This document shows positions 12,557 through 24,165 of a stretch of DNA of 64,000 nt, one piece after another; the stretch's first letter is position 1, and the number at the start of each line of letters is the position of its first letter. The DNA comes from Ursus arctos (lineage: Eukaryota; Chordata; Mammalia; Carnivora; Ursidae). A program made the translations under genes and the position numbers. A model generated the notes under the pieces. The model was not told the DNA's origin and ran no database searches. It saw only the letters and a program-made list of their open reading frames with translations. Location: NCBI RefSeq assembly GCF_023065955.2, contig NW_026623078.1, positions 7,140,199 to 7,204,198 of the forward strand, in the 5' to 3' direction.

Positions 12557-13245
12557 AATGTATATAATATATATAATAGGTTAGGTAGGATTTATGTTAC
12601 ACACAGTAATAGAATATATAAAATATATATTATACATTAATATTTATTATATATATTTAAATATATTTAAAATACAAGTTATATTCTACTTTACGTGTTT
12701 TATGTATTTTATGATAGAATATTATTCAGCCATAAAAAAGGAAATACTGAAAAGGAAATTTGTGACATCCTTGAATATTGAAAGCATTATGCTGAGTGAA
12801 ATAAGTCAGACAGAGAACAATAAATATTGTATGTTCTCACTTACATGTAGAATCCAAAAAACCCCAACCCATAAAAACACAAAACAGATTGGTGGTTATC
12901 AGAGATAAAGAGTGGAGAAAATGGGTGAAGGTGGTCAAAATATGCAAACTTCCAAGTTATAAGATGAAGAAGTTCTAGGGATCTAAAATACAGCATGGTG
13001 ACTATACTCAACCGTATATTATAATTGCATATTCAAAAGTTGCTAAGAAAATAGATCTTAAAAGTTTCCAACACAAGAAAAAGAAAATTTTGTAACTATG
13101 TGTAGTCATGGCTATAAATTAAATTTAGTAGTAATCATTTTCCACATATACATATATCAAATCATTATGTTTTACAACATAAATTTGTATAATGTTATAA
13201 GTTAATTATATCTCAATGAAACTGGAAAAAATAAAATAGAATAAG
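12230..13245 (+). mobile_element. L1 fragment with internal AT repeat, plus
   Basis: 12340-12515 is ORF2-like (taggccaatatctttgatga, gggaagattcaacatataca). 12705-13245 is an L1 3' region (atagaatattattcagccat, tgctgagtgaaataagtcag, ggttatcagagataaagagt) ending in an A-rich tail. An AT-rich repeat at 12518-12660 separates the two. All frames are broken. Confidence 0.75.
12518..12580. repeat. (AT)n microsatellite
   Basis: Alternating AT for more than 30 bp, decaying into TATATAA-type text. It lies at the junction between two L1 pieces. Confidence 0.9.
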
Positions 13246-13249
13246 GGAA

Positions 13250-16200
13250 TATTTCACAAATATCTTTTCTTATCAGAAGGGAGAACTTTACTATGTATGG
13301 GAATATATATACTATGCTTGTGTTTGTCTCTCTGTGTATTTTTAGATCTATTTTTTTAAAAGATCAAAAGTGCCCCTCAACTCCCTCCAGTTGAATTCTA
13401 TAGTTTAACACATCAGTTCAACTATCTGGGGTGGTAACGTCCACCCAATGAAAGTAGAATAAATTCTTGCTCCCAAATTATAATTCTGGCAGACCTCAGT
13501 GTCAAGAAAATTCTTTGTGCATTCAAACATCAAAGGCTTTCAATGAATAAATCACTCAAAAAACTGGCTGTTATGCCGACTAGGATATCAATTTTCATGA
13601 CTCAAAAAGTGCTGTTACCACGTAAAAGACAAAAACACATCTCCACCTTACAGAAATGATGCTGGGAAAGTGAGCAAACTTCAAGTCATAAACCCTCGTG
13701 AAACTTTTTGCTCATGGATGCTGTGTAGCCAATAATAAATTGTTAACAAGAGTGCAGTCTCATTACAGATGGCTCCAAACCAATAACAGAAGAAAAACAT
13801 TAGCAAATATCTAAGCACACTCATACCCATGTACACATGCACACATCGACATCAAAGGAATAAAAACGAAAGGGTCCGAAAGTTCGAGTAGCCTCTCTCA
13901 GTAATAACTCACGACAAAGAAGAAAGAAAATTTCAACAATCATGCCAACCTTTAGGGTCATTTGCTAATACAGTCTGAAATAACCTAAAGGGCTACATGG
14001 GGAGGTGTCTTCTAGAACTGTGGCATTCCATCACATTCCCCATGTTCTCTACTCCTGGAGTTGTTCACCGTGAAATGGAATTTACTTATCAGTGTCATAT
14101 TAGAAGCACAGAGTGAACCGGGGAGAAAACTTGTTACTATAAAGAACGAATAACCCCTTTCAACCCATGGAGCGAGTCAACAGGAATGAGCATGAGAAAT
14201 CTGATGCCATGACTCTGATACTGACCTATAGGAGAATCTAAAACTTGCCACAGACTCAAATAATGAATAAAACTGAAGGTAAAAGAACAAGAAAATAAAT
14301 AAGAAGCTCATGTCCCAGGTCAGCTGGTGTTGCTATAGTGACTGCACCATCAAAAGAGTAATCTGTCCAAACAACAAAACACATTTGTTCTAATAGCATG
14401 AGAGTATCTATCTGATCACCACTAGGGAGCCTCAGCCCCAAAGGCCCATCAAGGGGCTCCTGAGGGAAGGGAACATTGGCACATAACTGACAATCTTCTC
14501 TCATGAACTCTCACTTCTGGAATTCACAAGGGACTATATCCCCAAGGAGGAATCGAACACAGATTCCAGAGAAACATAGATAAGTCTCCTGTTGTGCAAC
14601 AAATATGCCAATTTCTCTCCAAAGCAGTATCGTGCCTCCAGCAACGTAAGCACCCTCTCTGGGCTGCTCTCTGCCAAGGACGTCGTGCCCTCCATCGTGC
14701 TTGCCTTCTGCAGCAGTGAAAGCAGAAGGTCTGTAAGGAGGTAGGTTGAGAAGACATGCAAGCATAGGACAGCTCTTAGGTGGGCCCTGTAGCTCTGCCT
14801 TCTTTTATGTGTTTGTGAAACAATAGCACCTCACGTTACATGAAGAATGTGAGGAGGTTCGTCTTTACAACTGAAGGGCTGGCAGTCAGGAAATGAGAGA
14901 GATGAGGATGATGAAGTTTGGAAAGTCCGACCTTATTAACCAGGAGGTGCATCCAGTCAGAACCAGGTCTTTGGGGGCAACAGCATGTTAGTGAAGTGAC
15001 ATCTGGAAATGACTGACAAAGCGGCTCTGAGGAGCAGGCCAGATAAAACTTTAGCTCTCTCCGATTTTAGCAGAGTGTGGCTCTGCCACAGAGCAGATGC
15101 GCAGGCATCGTGAGGAGGGAGAACAACCTGACCGAGCACTGCTGGGTGGTGGGTTCACTCCCTCATGGCTTACAAAGCCCTTGCCAACCTCATATACATT
15201 AAGCACCAAATACTCCCTTTAGACCTCTTTCCCGGGGTTTCTTTGGCTTCTGGGTTTCTCTGAATTCCTGACATAGAGGAATTGCTCACAGCTTGTTTTA
15301 CCCAAACATGATCCAGTCACAGACCCAAGAGGAGCCTTACGGAGAAGTGCGAAGTAGAAAATCCTGAATTACTCTGATCTCTTGTGTCACTAATTCCAAT
15401 CATCAAGATCATCCTCTGGAAAGTAATGCATTTTATAACTAATACAATAAATATTCTTTGCTGGAATACTTTTATTAAAAGCATCTGGATCTCTATTCTG
15501 TACTTATATTTTATGAAAAACCATCACCACTCAATCAAGTCGCTTGGGGCACTTAGGCCCAAATGATGACTGTCCCTCAGTAATGGAAGGGATCCTAAAA
15601 TAAATTAATAAGTTAAGACCAGACGACTAACAACAGAATTGTGGGCAATTTCATAGGCTTTGTTTTGCTTTTCTCACCCTGGAAATCACACACATCTAAG
15701 TCTAACTCAGAGAAGGAAGTTTCCACAAAGATTCTCTTCAACTGCCCAAAACACCGCCAACCTTCCACACCTAGAGTAGGATGAGGGTGACAGAGGGGTG
15801 AGGAAGTAGACGGGGAATCCTTGTCCAGTGGGAAAGTTTATGGCTGTCACCATCGTTCTTGGTTCCCAGAGGCGTCTGCTTGGCACTATCTGACATTTGG
15901 GAGTCTCTGCCTCTATCCATAAGCCAGAAGATTAGAGGCCTTTCTAGGACACTTTGTGACACTTCAGGCAAAACCCTCAAAAATCCTTAAATAATACACT
16001 GGATATATTGCTCAGTTTTTCTACCTATTAGTAGAGATGTAACCTAGACCCACGTTTTACAGAAGTATTTTAATTTAACAGGTAGAAGACGGAACTGATA
16101 TGAAACCTATTATGTAGGTGTCTGGGAGTTCAAATTTTTATTGACTTAACAAAACATGATGAACACTGAAGAATGGATGGCACGTTTGATGCTTTTTGTC

Positions 16201-16690
16201 TCAGTTATCAGACACCAACACTTAGAATTCAACCCTGATTCATAGTTAACAGTGAAATGCATAAAGGTTTCAATGTGTTGTTACCTTTCTCCCTCTTCTG
16301 ATGCCTACTATTTGTGTCTCTAATTCCAAAGATGTAAGTAATTAAAATTATGTGTCCAATATCAAGGGTCTATATCTCTTAATCTACAGATATAAATACA
16401 TGATTTTCATACCTACTTACGTTTGTGAGTACCGTCATTAATCTACTCCACGCTGCTTATCGCATAACATTGTCTTTTACTGTGAGAAAATTCTGAAAGA
16501 GCAATGAGAGAATACAAAGATTCACAGTCTGATCATACCAAGCACTCTCCAAAGGTCATAGTCTTCAGCACTGTAGTTATATTATTTACTTAATGGAATA
16601 CTAGAATCTGAGGGAGTTAGGGATCTCCAAAAAGAAAATAATCCTGAGGATGATAGATTAAGGCCATCTTTGTCATTGTCAGTTTTCTTC
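13250..16690. other. Unassigned intergenic stretch upstream of the 16.7-kb OR
   Basis: About 3.4 kb without a recognisable gene or common repeat. The 14.2-15.3 kb part is less AT-rich and lower in obvious repeats than its surroundings. Minus-strand frames of 60-85 codons at 14256-14504, 14511-14765 and 14957-15139 match nothing I know and have no domain signature. It should contain the 5' exon and promoter of the OR at 16709, but I could not locate them. Confidence 0.4.
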
Positions 16691-16702
16691 TCCATCCCTT
16701 AG
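16691..16702 (+). promoter_or_regulatory. Splice acceptor of the 16.7-kb OR coding exon
   Basis: tttcttctccatcccttag is a good polypyrimidine tract plus AG. The next bases, gaagccacgaat, are in frame with the receptor. The AG overlaps an in-frame TAG (16700-16702), so the exon itself supplies no ATG. Confidence 0.55.
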
Positions 16703-16708
16703 GAAGCC

Positions 16709-17653
16709 ACGAATAAGTCAGGAGTCAGCACAGTGACTGAATTCCTACTCCTGAGTTTTCCATGCTCCAGGGAGGTTCAGGTCCTCCTCTTCATGCTGTT
16801 CTTTCTGTCCTACATCCTGACACTGATGGGGAACGGGGCCATTGTCTGTGCAGTGAAGCTGGATCGCAGGCTTCACACCCCCATGTACATTCTGCTGGCC
16901 AACTTCTCACTCCTGGAGATCTGTTACATCAACACGACTGTTCCCAGTATGTTAAAGAACTTCCTATCTGAGACCAAAACCACCTCTTTCACAGCTTGCT
17001 TCTTCCAGTTCTACTTCTTCTTCTCCATGGGCACCACGGAGACCCTCTTACTGCCCCTCATGGCTTTTGATCGGTACTTGGCCATCTGCCAGCCTCTCCA
17101 TTATCCTATCATCATGAACAGCCATCTCTGCATGAAGCTGGTGGCCCTGTGCTGGATCACAGCTTTCCTCTGCTATCCGATCCCTATCTACTTTGTCACA
17201 CAACTCCCCTTTTGTGGCCCCAACACCACTGAGCACTTTGTCTGTGACCCTGGTCCTCTTCTGGCCCTGTCCTGCATCCCTGCCCCTGGATTTGAGCTTT
17301 CCTGCTCTATATTGAGCTCTCTTATTATCTTCAGCACCTTCTTCTTCATCCTTGGGTCCTGCACCCTGGTTCTCAGAGCAGTGCTGCGTGTCCCTTCAGC
17401 AGCTGGCCGACGTAAGGCCTTCTCCACCTGTGGTTCCCATCTGGCTGTGGTGTCTCTTTTCTATGGATCCATCATGGTGATGTACATCAGCCCAACCTCT
17501 GGAAATCCAGGTGGGATACAGAAGATTGTAACCTTGTTCTACTCATCGGTGACCCCACTTATAAACCCACTGATCTACAGTCTCCGAAACAAAGACATGA
17601 AATCTGCCTTGGGAAAATTTCATATGTGCACAGAAAGTAGTCAAAGCAAATGA
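16709..17653 (+). CDS. Olfactory receptor, family 11, ACG in place of start ATG (314 codons)
   Basis: Full OR frame with all main motifs: N-terminal sequon NKS, GN in TM1, LHTPMYILLANFS, MAFDRYLAIC, ECL2 cysteines, RRKAFSTCGSHLAVV and NPLIYSLRNKDMK, with no stop. The exon has no in-frame ATG before TM1. The codon at the expected start reads ACG (16709-16711) in a good context (gccACGaat), and counting from it gives 314 residues, normal for the family. The next frame Met (16793) lies inside TM1. So either an ancestral ATG mutated, an upstream exon supplies the Met, or a near-cognate codon is used. The sequence resembles OR11H-type receptors (VKLDRRLHTP, TQLPFCGPN). The last 14 residues (FHMCTESSQSK end) are atypical. 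Recent pseudogenisation is quite possible. Confidence 0.8.
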   Translation, partial: TNKSGVSTVTEFLLLSFPCSREVQVLLFMLFFLSYILTLMGNGAIVCAVKLDRRLHTPMYILLANFSLLEICYINTTVPSMLKNFLSETKTTSFTACFFQFYFFFSMGTTETLLLPLMAFDRYLAICQPLHYPIIMNSHLCMKLVALCWITAFLCYPIPIYFVTQLPFCGPNTTEHFVCDPGPLLALSCIPAPGFELSCSILSSLIIFSTFFFILGSCTLVLRAVLRVPSAAGRRKAFSTCGSHLAVVSLFYGSIMVMYISPTSGNPGGIQKIVTLFYSSVTPLINPLIYSLRNKDMKSALGKFHMCTESSQSK

Positions 17654-18277
17654 GAGCTCATGAGTTGGTCAAAAATCAAATTGTTTTCCCCATTTCCATT
17701 CCCACCTACAAAGTAGGTGTTTATTCATTTGACCCTTGAAACATAGACTCAAATTCATCTATTCCTGCTTTGTTACACAATAGACAACAGTATGCCAAGT
17801 TAAATCATACATTGCCCTCAAATCAGGATTTTGTAGATTGTAATTTGAATTAAATGACCTGGATGTCTGACTACCAATACCTGCATATCCATTTATCTGT
17901 GATTAAACACACAGTCCCTGGCTTCATGCCTTTCTGACCTCTATTAAGTGCATCCATTTAACAGTTGGCTTTTCTTCCTTAGAAGACTATTCATACCTTT
18001 GTAGCTCAGATAAAAAGTAACAAGTGCCAATCAAATCATTACTGAGCCAAAATTTTTATTTAATTGACATCCAAAAGATTGACAATGACCTAAAGCACTG
18101 TCTCCCAAACTTGTTTCATAATTAGGGAGCTTTTTTAAAGAACAGATTCTCAGTTTTCTCCAAATCTAAATCAGAATCTTTGAAGTAGGCCCCTGGAAAT
18201 CCTTATTTTAATGTTAGGTGGTTCTGGTGCACCTGACCAGGACAAATCCACAAGTGATCTTATAGAACCACTATTTT
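17654..18277. other. 3' flank of OR; nothing recognised
   Basis: AT-rich sequence following the OR stop. It may include the 3' UTR. No ORF or known repeat seen apart from an old, MIR-like patch around 18100-18250. Confidence 0.3.
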
Positions 18278-18487
18278 CTTTTATTTTTTATTTTTTTTAA
18301 AGATTTTATTTATTTATTTGACAGACATAGAGACAGCCAGCGAGAGAGGGAACACAAGCAGGGGGAGTGGGAGAGGAAGAAGCAGGCTCATAGCGGAGGA
18401 GCCTGATGTGGGGCTCGATCCCAGAACACCGGGATCACGCCCTGAGCCGTAGGCAGACACCTAACCGCTGTGCCACCCAGGCGCCCC
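18278..18487 (-). mobile_element. CAN-SINE (young type), minus
   Basis: Tail side aaagattttatttatttatt, head at the right ending cacccaggcgcccc. Flanked by agaaccactatttt at 18264-18277 and 18488-18501, a perfect 14-bp duplication. It belongs to the subfamily with 'gaagcaggctcatagcggag', shared with the copies at 41587 and 56571. Confidence 0.95.
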
Positions 18488-18489
18488 AG

Positions 18490-19390
18490 AACCACTATTT
18501 TAAATAAATATGTGGCAGAGAGAAATGAAATACTGCATTAGCTGGGAAATTACTTCCAGTTCAGAAAGAATCTAATAAACTTCTTAAAAGAAATGCTGTG
18601 ATATCAACAGTTCCTTCCATTCTTGTGACTAGTCCTTGAAACTCAACTTCTATATCACAGAAGAGAATTTTGGTATCCAAATAAGGGGTTATTAATCTTT
18701 GATTTGGGTGAACATGCAATTAGCTCTAAATTTTATTCTTAGGATACTCTGGGTCAAATTTTGGGTTAAGGCAGGACATCAGAAAGCTAATATGTGGATC
18801 AAAATTATTAGATCTGCGAAGAATTGCTTCTCTTGAGTTGTACTTCTATATAATGCCTTTATACTTTGTTGAGAACTGTTATAAAAAGCAGCTATATTGA
18901 ACCAGAATATATCTCTGTATATCTCTATCTATCATCTATCTATCTGCATCACATACTTTGGGGACCAATGTTCACTGTATTTCTTAAGTTTCGCTAGTAT
19001 GAATCCCCATTAAAGAAATTATTATAGGACTAAGAGCCATTAATTCAGCTTTCCCTGTGAACCCACTTGTTTTCTTTATACATTTAATGAGAATCATGTA
19101 ACAGATAATGTTTCCCCAATTTTCACTTTGTTTCCCCGTTCCTCATAACACATTTAGAGGCTTCACTTTAATACCAGCATATGATCTCATCCAAAAATAA
19201 TCATTCTATTTTTTTCTTTCCAAGTTCATATTTCTCTTATTCTTTCTTTTATTGCACTTTTCTTTTGGTATGTCAGATCCTTAATGGAACAAGATGGAAT
19301 ATAATATAATAAAGGCACATATAAATAAAGCTGTAAATAAATAAACAGTTCCAAGAAGAGCTTATGAAGTGGTAAGGGTTTTATTAAGAT
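18490..19390. other. Unassigned AT-rich intergenic sequence
   Basis: No ORF and no clear repeat family; a short TATC run lies at about 18926-18957. Confidence 0.3.
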
Positions 19391-19394
19391 GAGA

Positions 19395-20060
19395 TATTTT
19401 TATTAAGCCTTCCTCTATATTACTGAGCAGGCTTTCCCAGGAGTTCAGATCAAATATTATTTATTGTGTCCTAGAAGGTTCTAGTTGATCTGATCCTGCC
19501 TACCTCATCAGCCTCATATACCATTTACCTTCTGGACAGCCAAATAAACTATTCTGTATTCTTCGAAAATCCCAAACTTTTACCTGTCCTTACATGGGAC
19601 TTGGTTCGCCTAAAACTTTGCATGGCATATTTTCTGACTTTGAAAGGTCACCTCCTAACAAAGGCATTCTCTAACCATCTCATCTAAATTACTCCCTATC
19701 GTACCCTAACATTTTCGATATCATATATTCTGTTTTATTGAGAGATAGCTGACATACAAAGATATGTCAGTTTCAGCTATAAAATGTAAAGATTTGGTAT
19801 ATGTATATATTGCAAAATCATCATCACAGTAAGTCCAATTAACAATCTATCACCACACATAATTACAAATTTTCTTTTCTCCCTTATTCTTTTTTATACT
19901 ACTACGACTAACTGGAATTGTAGATTTATGTGTTTACCTGATTATTATTGGTCTCCCTCACTAAAATGTAAATTTCACAAAGGCAGGGACTTTATCTTCT
20001 ACATTGCTGTAATTCAGGGTGCATCACAGAGATAAGTAAATGTTTATGGAATGAATAAAT
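19395..20060 (+). repeat. L2 3' end, split by an L1 piece
   Basis: The order cctgcctacctcatcagcct ... tgtaaatttcacaaaggcag ... ggactttatcttctacattg ... tttatggaatgaataaatga is typical of the L2 3' end. A minus-strand L1 3' fragment (about 19735-19910, cagttttattgagagatagc-like text) interrupts it. Confidence 0.65.
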
Positions 20061-20064
20061 GAAA

Positions 20065-21170
20065 TATACTGATCCCAGAGATGAGCTGAGCGATTTATTT
20101 TTGACCATAGCGCTGTCATACCTGCTATCCAAAGAAAAGTGAGAGGTTGAAGGAAAGGGTGACGGAGAATGGAAAAAGAAGTGGATATTTGGGGAAGAGT
20201 TCCTCCTGACATGATTGAAATGGGGGGCAGGGGCTGGTCATGAGAAGCAGTACATAAATCCAGTAAACTCTATTATTCAAACAAACTTTCAGGTAACTAT
20301 CTTGATTACCTGAATTATGTTCTGAAGAAATGCATTTTCTTTGGTTTTGTTCTTTTTATTTCCTTAGAGTTTTCCTCTGAAATGTACAAGATAAAATGCT
20401 GGCTGAAATAAGGAGAGAGGGTTTTTCATTTCTATAACTTGATCCAAATAGGATAGTGACTGGAATTTGTAGGACTCTAGAGGGCAGATACTGAGGTGAG
20501 TGGCAGTGAGAGCATGGTGCCCTCAGGATCCTGGAAGCAGGGAGAGAGAAATTAAAACAAAGTAAAAAGTATATTCAGCAGCCACGAGGACCAACTACTC
20601 CCCAACTGTGGTTTCATCTCACACAGTTTGATGGGAACAAGTCACCTTCCAGAGCAGAGAGTAACCTCTACACATGAATAGATGTCTGTGATAGTGAGAG
20701 TCACCTTGGCAAACTGAACCAACTTGAGATCACAGGCCATAGGCTGCTAACACCTGCACTGGTGATAGCTTATGGATGCAGCCTCTGTCTAAGAAAATAT
20801 TCCTATGTCATTGGCATGAGTAGTGTATGCTGCCATGAAAACACCAGACGTGGAGAATGTGTTTTTATTTTATCGGGCCCTTCTTAAGACTTAGTTATTG
20901 CTGATGTTTATGTGATATTTCCTTTAAAAATGAAACTTTAATACAGGGAACTATCAACTAACAATTGGAATGGACAGGCGAAACGTTTCTCAGAACTGGG
21001 TTGCTTGAAATTTGACATTAGTGTTCCCATTTAACCCTGTTAGGTGATGTAAATGCCCAAGTGGCCCATAAGAATCTAGGTAGCACATCATACACCTGCA
21101 CCTACTGAACTATATTCTAGCCAACACCCATGCCTGATAAAAGTTCTTAGCAAATGGGGGTAGCCAGAAG
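20065..21170. other. Unassigned intergenic sequence
   Basis: No gene, no strong repeat signature and no long ORF seen. Confidence 0.3.
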
Positions 21171-21189
21171 CCTCTTCGATCTGTGAAGA

Positions 21190-21258
21190 GCTTTCAATTA
21201 GCAATAATCGCACCTCAGATGAACCTCATTGGCTATGATACTGCCACTGTGCAAAGCT
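21190..21258 (-). pseudogene. U4 snRNA retropseudogene, 5' part only
   Basis: On the minus strand from 21258: agctttgcacagtggcagta, then tcatagccaatgaggttcat, then ctgaggtgcgattattgcta and attgaaag. This matches the first ~67 nt of spliceosomal U4 (U6-pairing stem region and 5' stem-loop) with a few C-to-T-type changes, and then stops. It lacks the 3' half and the Sm site, so it cannot be a functional snRNA. Direct repeats tcttcgatctgtgaaga (21173-21189) and tctttgatctgtaaaga (21266-21282) flank it, indicating retroposition. Confidence 0.88.
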
Positions 21259-21283
21259 CAAAACATCTTTGATCTGTAAAGAA

Positions 21284-23520
21284 TGTTTTCAAACACCTAC
21301 ATCTAACATCATACTTAAATGTGAAAGTGAATGCTTTCTCCTAAAATCAGAAACAAGACAAGAATTCTGCTCTTACCACTTCTATTCAACATTGTATTGC
21401 AAATGGTAGTACAATCAGGCAAAGCAACAGGCATCCTGATTGAAGAAAGAAGGGGTACTGTCGTTAATTAGACATGACATGATCATCTATGTAGAAAATC
21501 CGATGGAATCAACAAAAGAGGTTACTATAACTAATAAGCAAGTCTTTCAAGATTTCAAGGTACAAGAACTATATATAAAAATCAATTGTATGGGGCCCCT
21601 GCGTGGCTCAGTCAGTGAAGCATCTGCCTTTTGCTCAGATCATGATCCCAGGGTCCTGGGATTGAGCCCCAAATTGGGCTCCCTGCTCAGCAGGGAGCCT
21701 GCTTCTCCCTCCCCCTTGCCTACTGCTCTGCCTGCTTCTCTGCAACTCTGTCTCTGTCAAATAAACACATCTTTAAAAAACTAAATAAAATAATTAAAAC
21801 CAATTGTATTTCTATAAGTAAGCATTAGCAACAATCAGAAATTGAGATTTAAAAAAAAATGATGCCATTTGCAATGGCATCAAAATATACTGAATACAGA
21901 TAGAACTGTTAAAAGATATGAAAGATTTACAGAATGCAAACGACAAACATAGTTGAGAGAAATTAAAGAGATAAATACCTGTAAAGATATAACTTGTCGA
22001 TGGGTTAGAAAATTCAGTAGTGTTAAGATATCATTTCTTCCCAAAATGATCTATGGATTCAATGCAATCTCAATCAAAATCCCAGGGGGTTTTTTGATAG
22101 AAATTAGAAAGCTAATTTTCAAATTTAGAAATGCAAAGGACTTACACTAGACAATATAAAGTTGGAGTAACACTGTTTAAGACTTATTATAAAACTACAA
22201 ATGATCAAAACAACGCAGCATTGACATTAAGTTAAACAAACGGATCAATAGAAGGAAACAGCATCCAGAAATAGTCCCGATTTTAAACAAAAACAACGAG
22301 TGGAGAAAGGATAGTAATTTTAATACATGGTGCTGGGATAATTGAATACCCATATCAAAAAAAATAAACTTAGTATCTCAATACCTCATAAAATACAAAT
22401 TAACTCAAAATAGGCCATCGATTATAAAACCTACAACTATAAAATATCTAAAAGACAAGACGGGAAAATCCTTGTGACCCTGGCTTAGGCAAAGATTTCT
22501 TAAATACAACACCAAAGGTATGATTCCTAAAACAACAAATTCATAACCTAGACTCCACCAAAATCAAAAAATCTGCTCTTGGAAAGACACTATTAAGAGT
22601 GAAAAGACAAGCCACAGCCTAGGAGAAAATATTGGCAAAGCTTGGTTCTGCTGAAGGACTTGCATCCAGAATATATTTTAAAAAACACTCAAAATATCGA
22701 TAAGAAAACAAATGACCCAATAAAAATATGGAAAAATATTTGAGCAGACACTGAACAGAACATATACAAATGGAAAATAAGCAAATGAAAACATATTCAA
22801 CATCACTAGTCGTTAGGGCATTGCAAATTAAAATCACAATGTGCTACCACTGTATACATTCCAGAATCACTAAAACAGAGAAGGCCAACTGTCCCAGTGT
22901 TGGTGATGACACAAAGGCACCAGAGCTCCCGTACACTGCTAGTGTGAATGTACCATGGCACAAGCACGTGAGCAAACAGTTTGGCAGTTTCTTAAAAAGT
23001 TAAACATGTATCCACCATATCGTAAAGCCATTTTCTCCCTAGCTATTTACCTAAGAGAGAAAAGCATGGGACGTGCAAAGTCTTATACACAAATGTTCCT
23101 AGCAGTTTTATTTATAATAACACAACACTGGAAACAACCCAAACATCTATCAAAGGCGAACAAATGAGAAAATTCATGTCTACCTATATAAAAGAATATG
23201 ATTCAGAAATAAAAAGGAATAATGCATCGATTGATATTCATTCATGTTGTTGTATCTAACACTTGTGCTGAATGAAAGAAACTAGAAAAAATACATTAAG
23301 TATGATCCGAAGTATACACATATAACATATATGTCATATATATGATATATATATATCTCACATATATATAGCTATGAAAAATGCAAACATCTACAGTAAG
23401 AGAAATAGCAGTGGTTATGTAGAGAGTGATGTCAGGGAGAGGAAGGAGGGAGGAATTGCAAAGGGGTATACTTAGGGAAGTTAGAGATAGAATTGTGGGT
23501 TGACTAATATAACAATCAAT
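21284..23520 (+). mobile_element. L1 ORF2 and 3' region, plus, interrupted by a SINE
   Basis: ORF2 reverse-transcriptase region text at 21290-21560 (ccacttctattcaacattgt, catgatcatctatgtagaaa), continuing at 21810-22620 (tttcttcccaaaatgatcta, tggtgctgggataattgaat) and into the ORF2 end and 3' part (gaaaacatattcaacatcac, tttggcagtttcttaaaaag, acaacactggaaacaaccca). Numerous stops. A TATA-rich repeat lies at 23320-23365. Confidence 0.85.
21592..21795 (+). mobile_element. CAN-SINE, plus, inserted in L1
   Basis: Head ggggcccctgcgtggctcag, box-B-like tgggattgagcccc, CT-rich body, then aataaacacatctttaaaaa. Flanked by aaaatcaattgtat near 21578-21591 and aaaaccaattgtat at 21796-21809. Confidence 0.93.
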
Positions 23521-23734
23521 TGATTTGTCAATATATCATTCTACCGGTATGAGATATAAAGCAAGGAAAGTATTTCAACTTGTATAGGAAAAACAGACAC
23601 ACACACACAGAAATTAAGGTAGGCCCCCAAGGGAAGTGAATAACAAGCATAGAGATGTCTCTTGACACTGTTTTCTTTTTAGAAGCAGTAAATGGATCCT
23701 CAAGGATCAAAACAACAGGGCTGACTTCCTGACA

Positions 23735-23755
23735 GGCTCTGTTTATAACCCCTCA
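23735..23755 (+). promoter_or_regulatory. TATA-like element of unit A
   Basis: ggctctgtttataacccctc, equivalent to ctctgcttataa in units B and C. About 110 bases downstream all three copies also keep an (A/G)ATTCCC-type motif that could be an EBF/Olf1 half-site. Promoter function is inferred from conservation and position only. Confidence 0.4.
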
Positions 23756-23989
23756 ACAACTTCCACAAACACAATCAAGGATCCTTATCACAACCACTTC
23801 CACTTCTTTTCTCCTCTCCATCTAAGAAAATAAAGAGCTTTTGAGAAGCTTCAGCTTGGAATTCCCTTGCTGACCCAGATAAAAAGGTTATGAAGGGTTT
23901 GGAAGAGCAAAAGTCATAATCGACTAGCTTCTGTCCATAGCTCTCTTCGAAATTGCCACAGCCGTACACATTCAGCCAATTATTTCTCA

Positions 23990-24165
23990 AGCTTTTACTG
24001 GTCAGGCAGTGGTCCAAGTACTGCTGCAGGCATTTATCTCATTCGATAATCTTTACAACAGCCCTTTAGAAAGGGCATTATTAGGCCCACTTTATCACTA
24101 AAGAAATGGAGTATCAATTTCCTATGACTAATAAGAAAAAGCTGTTGACTCTAAATCCAATGTTT
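23990..24165 (+). repeat. MIR, unit A
   Basis: tatctcattcgataatcttt, acaacagccctttagaaagg and ctttatcactaaagaaatgg follow the MIR core order. Its equivalents lie at matching positions in units B and C, so the insertion predates the duplication. Confidence 0.7.

Noticed and set aside
14256..15139. Cluster of minus-strand frames of 60-85 codons
   Set aside because: Overlapping frames of similar length with no motif or shared start signal; I could not link them to any family.
21190..21258. Functional U4 snRNA gene
   Set aside because: Only the 5' half is present, no Sm site, and direct repeats mark it as a retroposed fragment.
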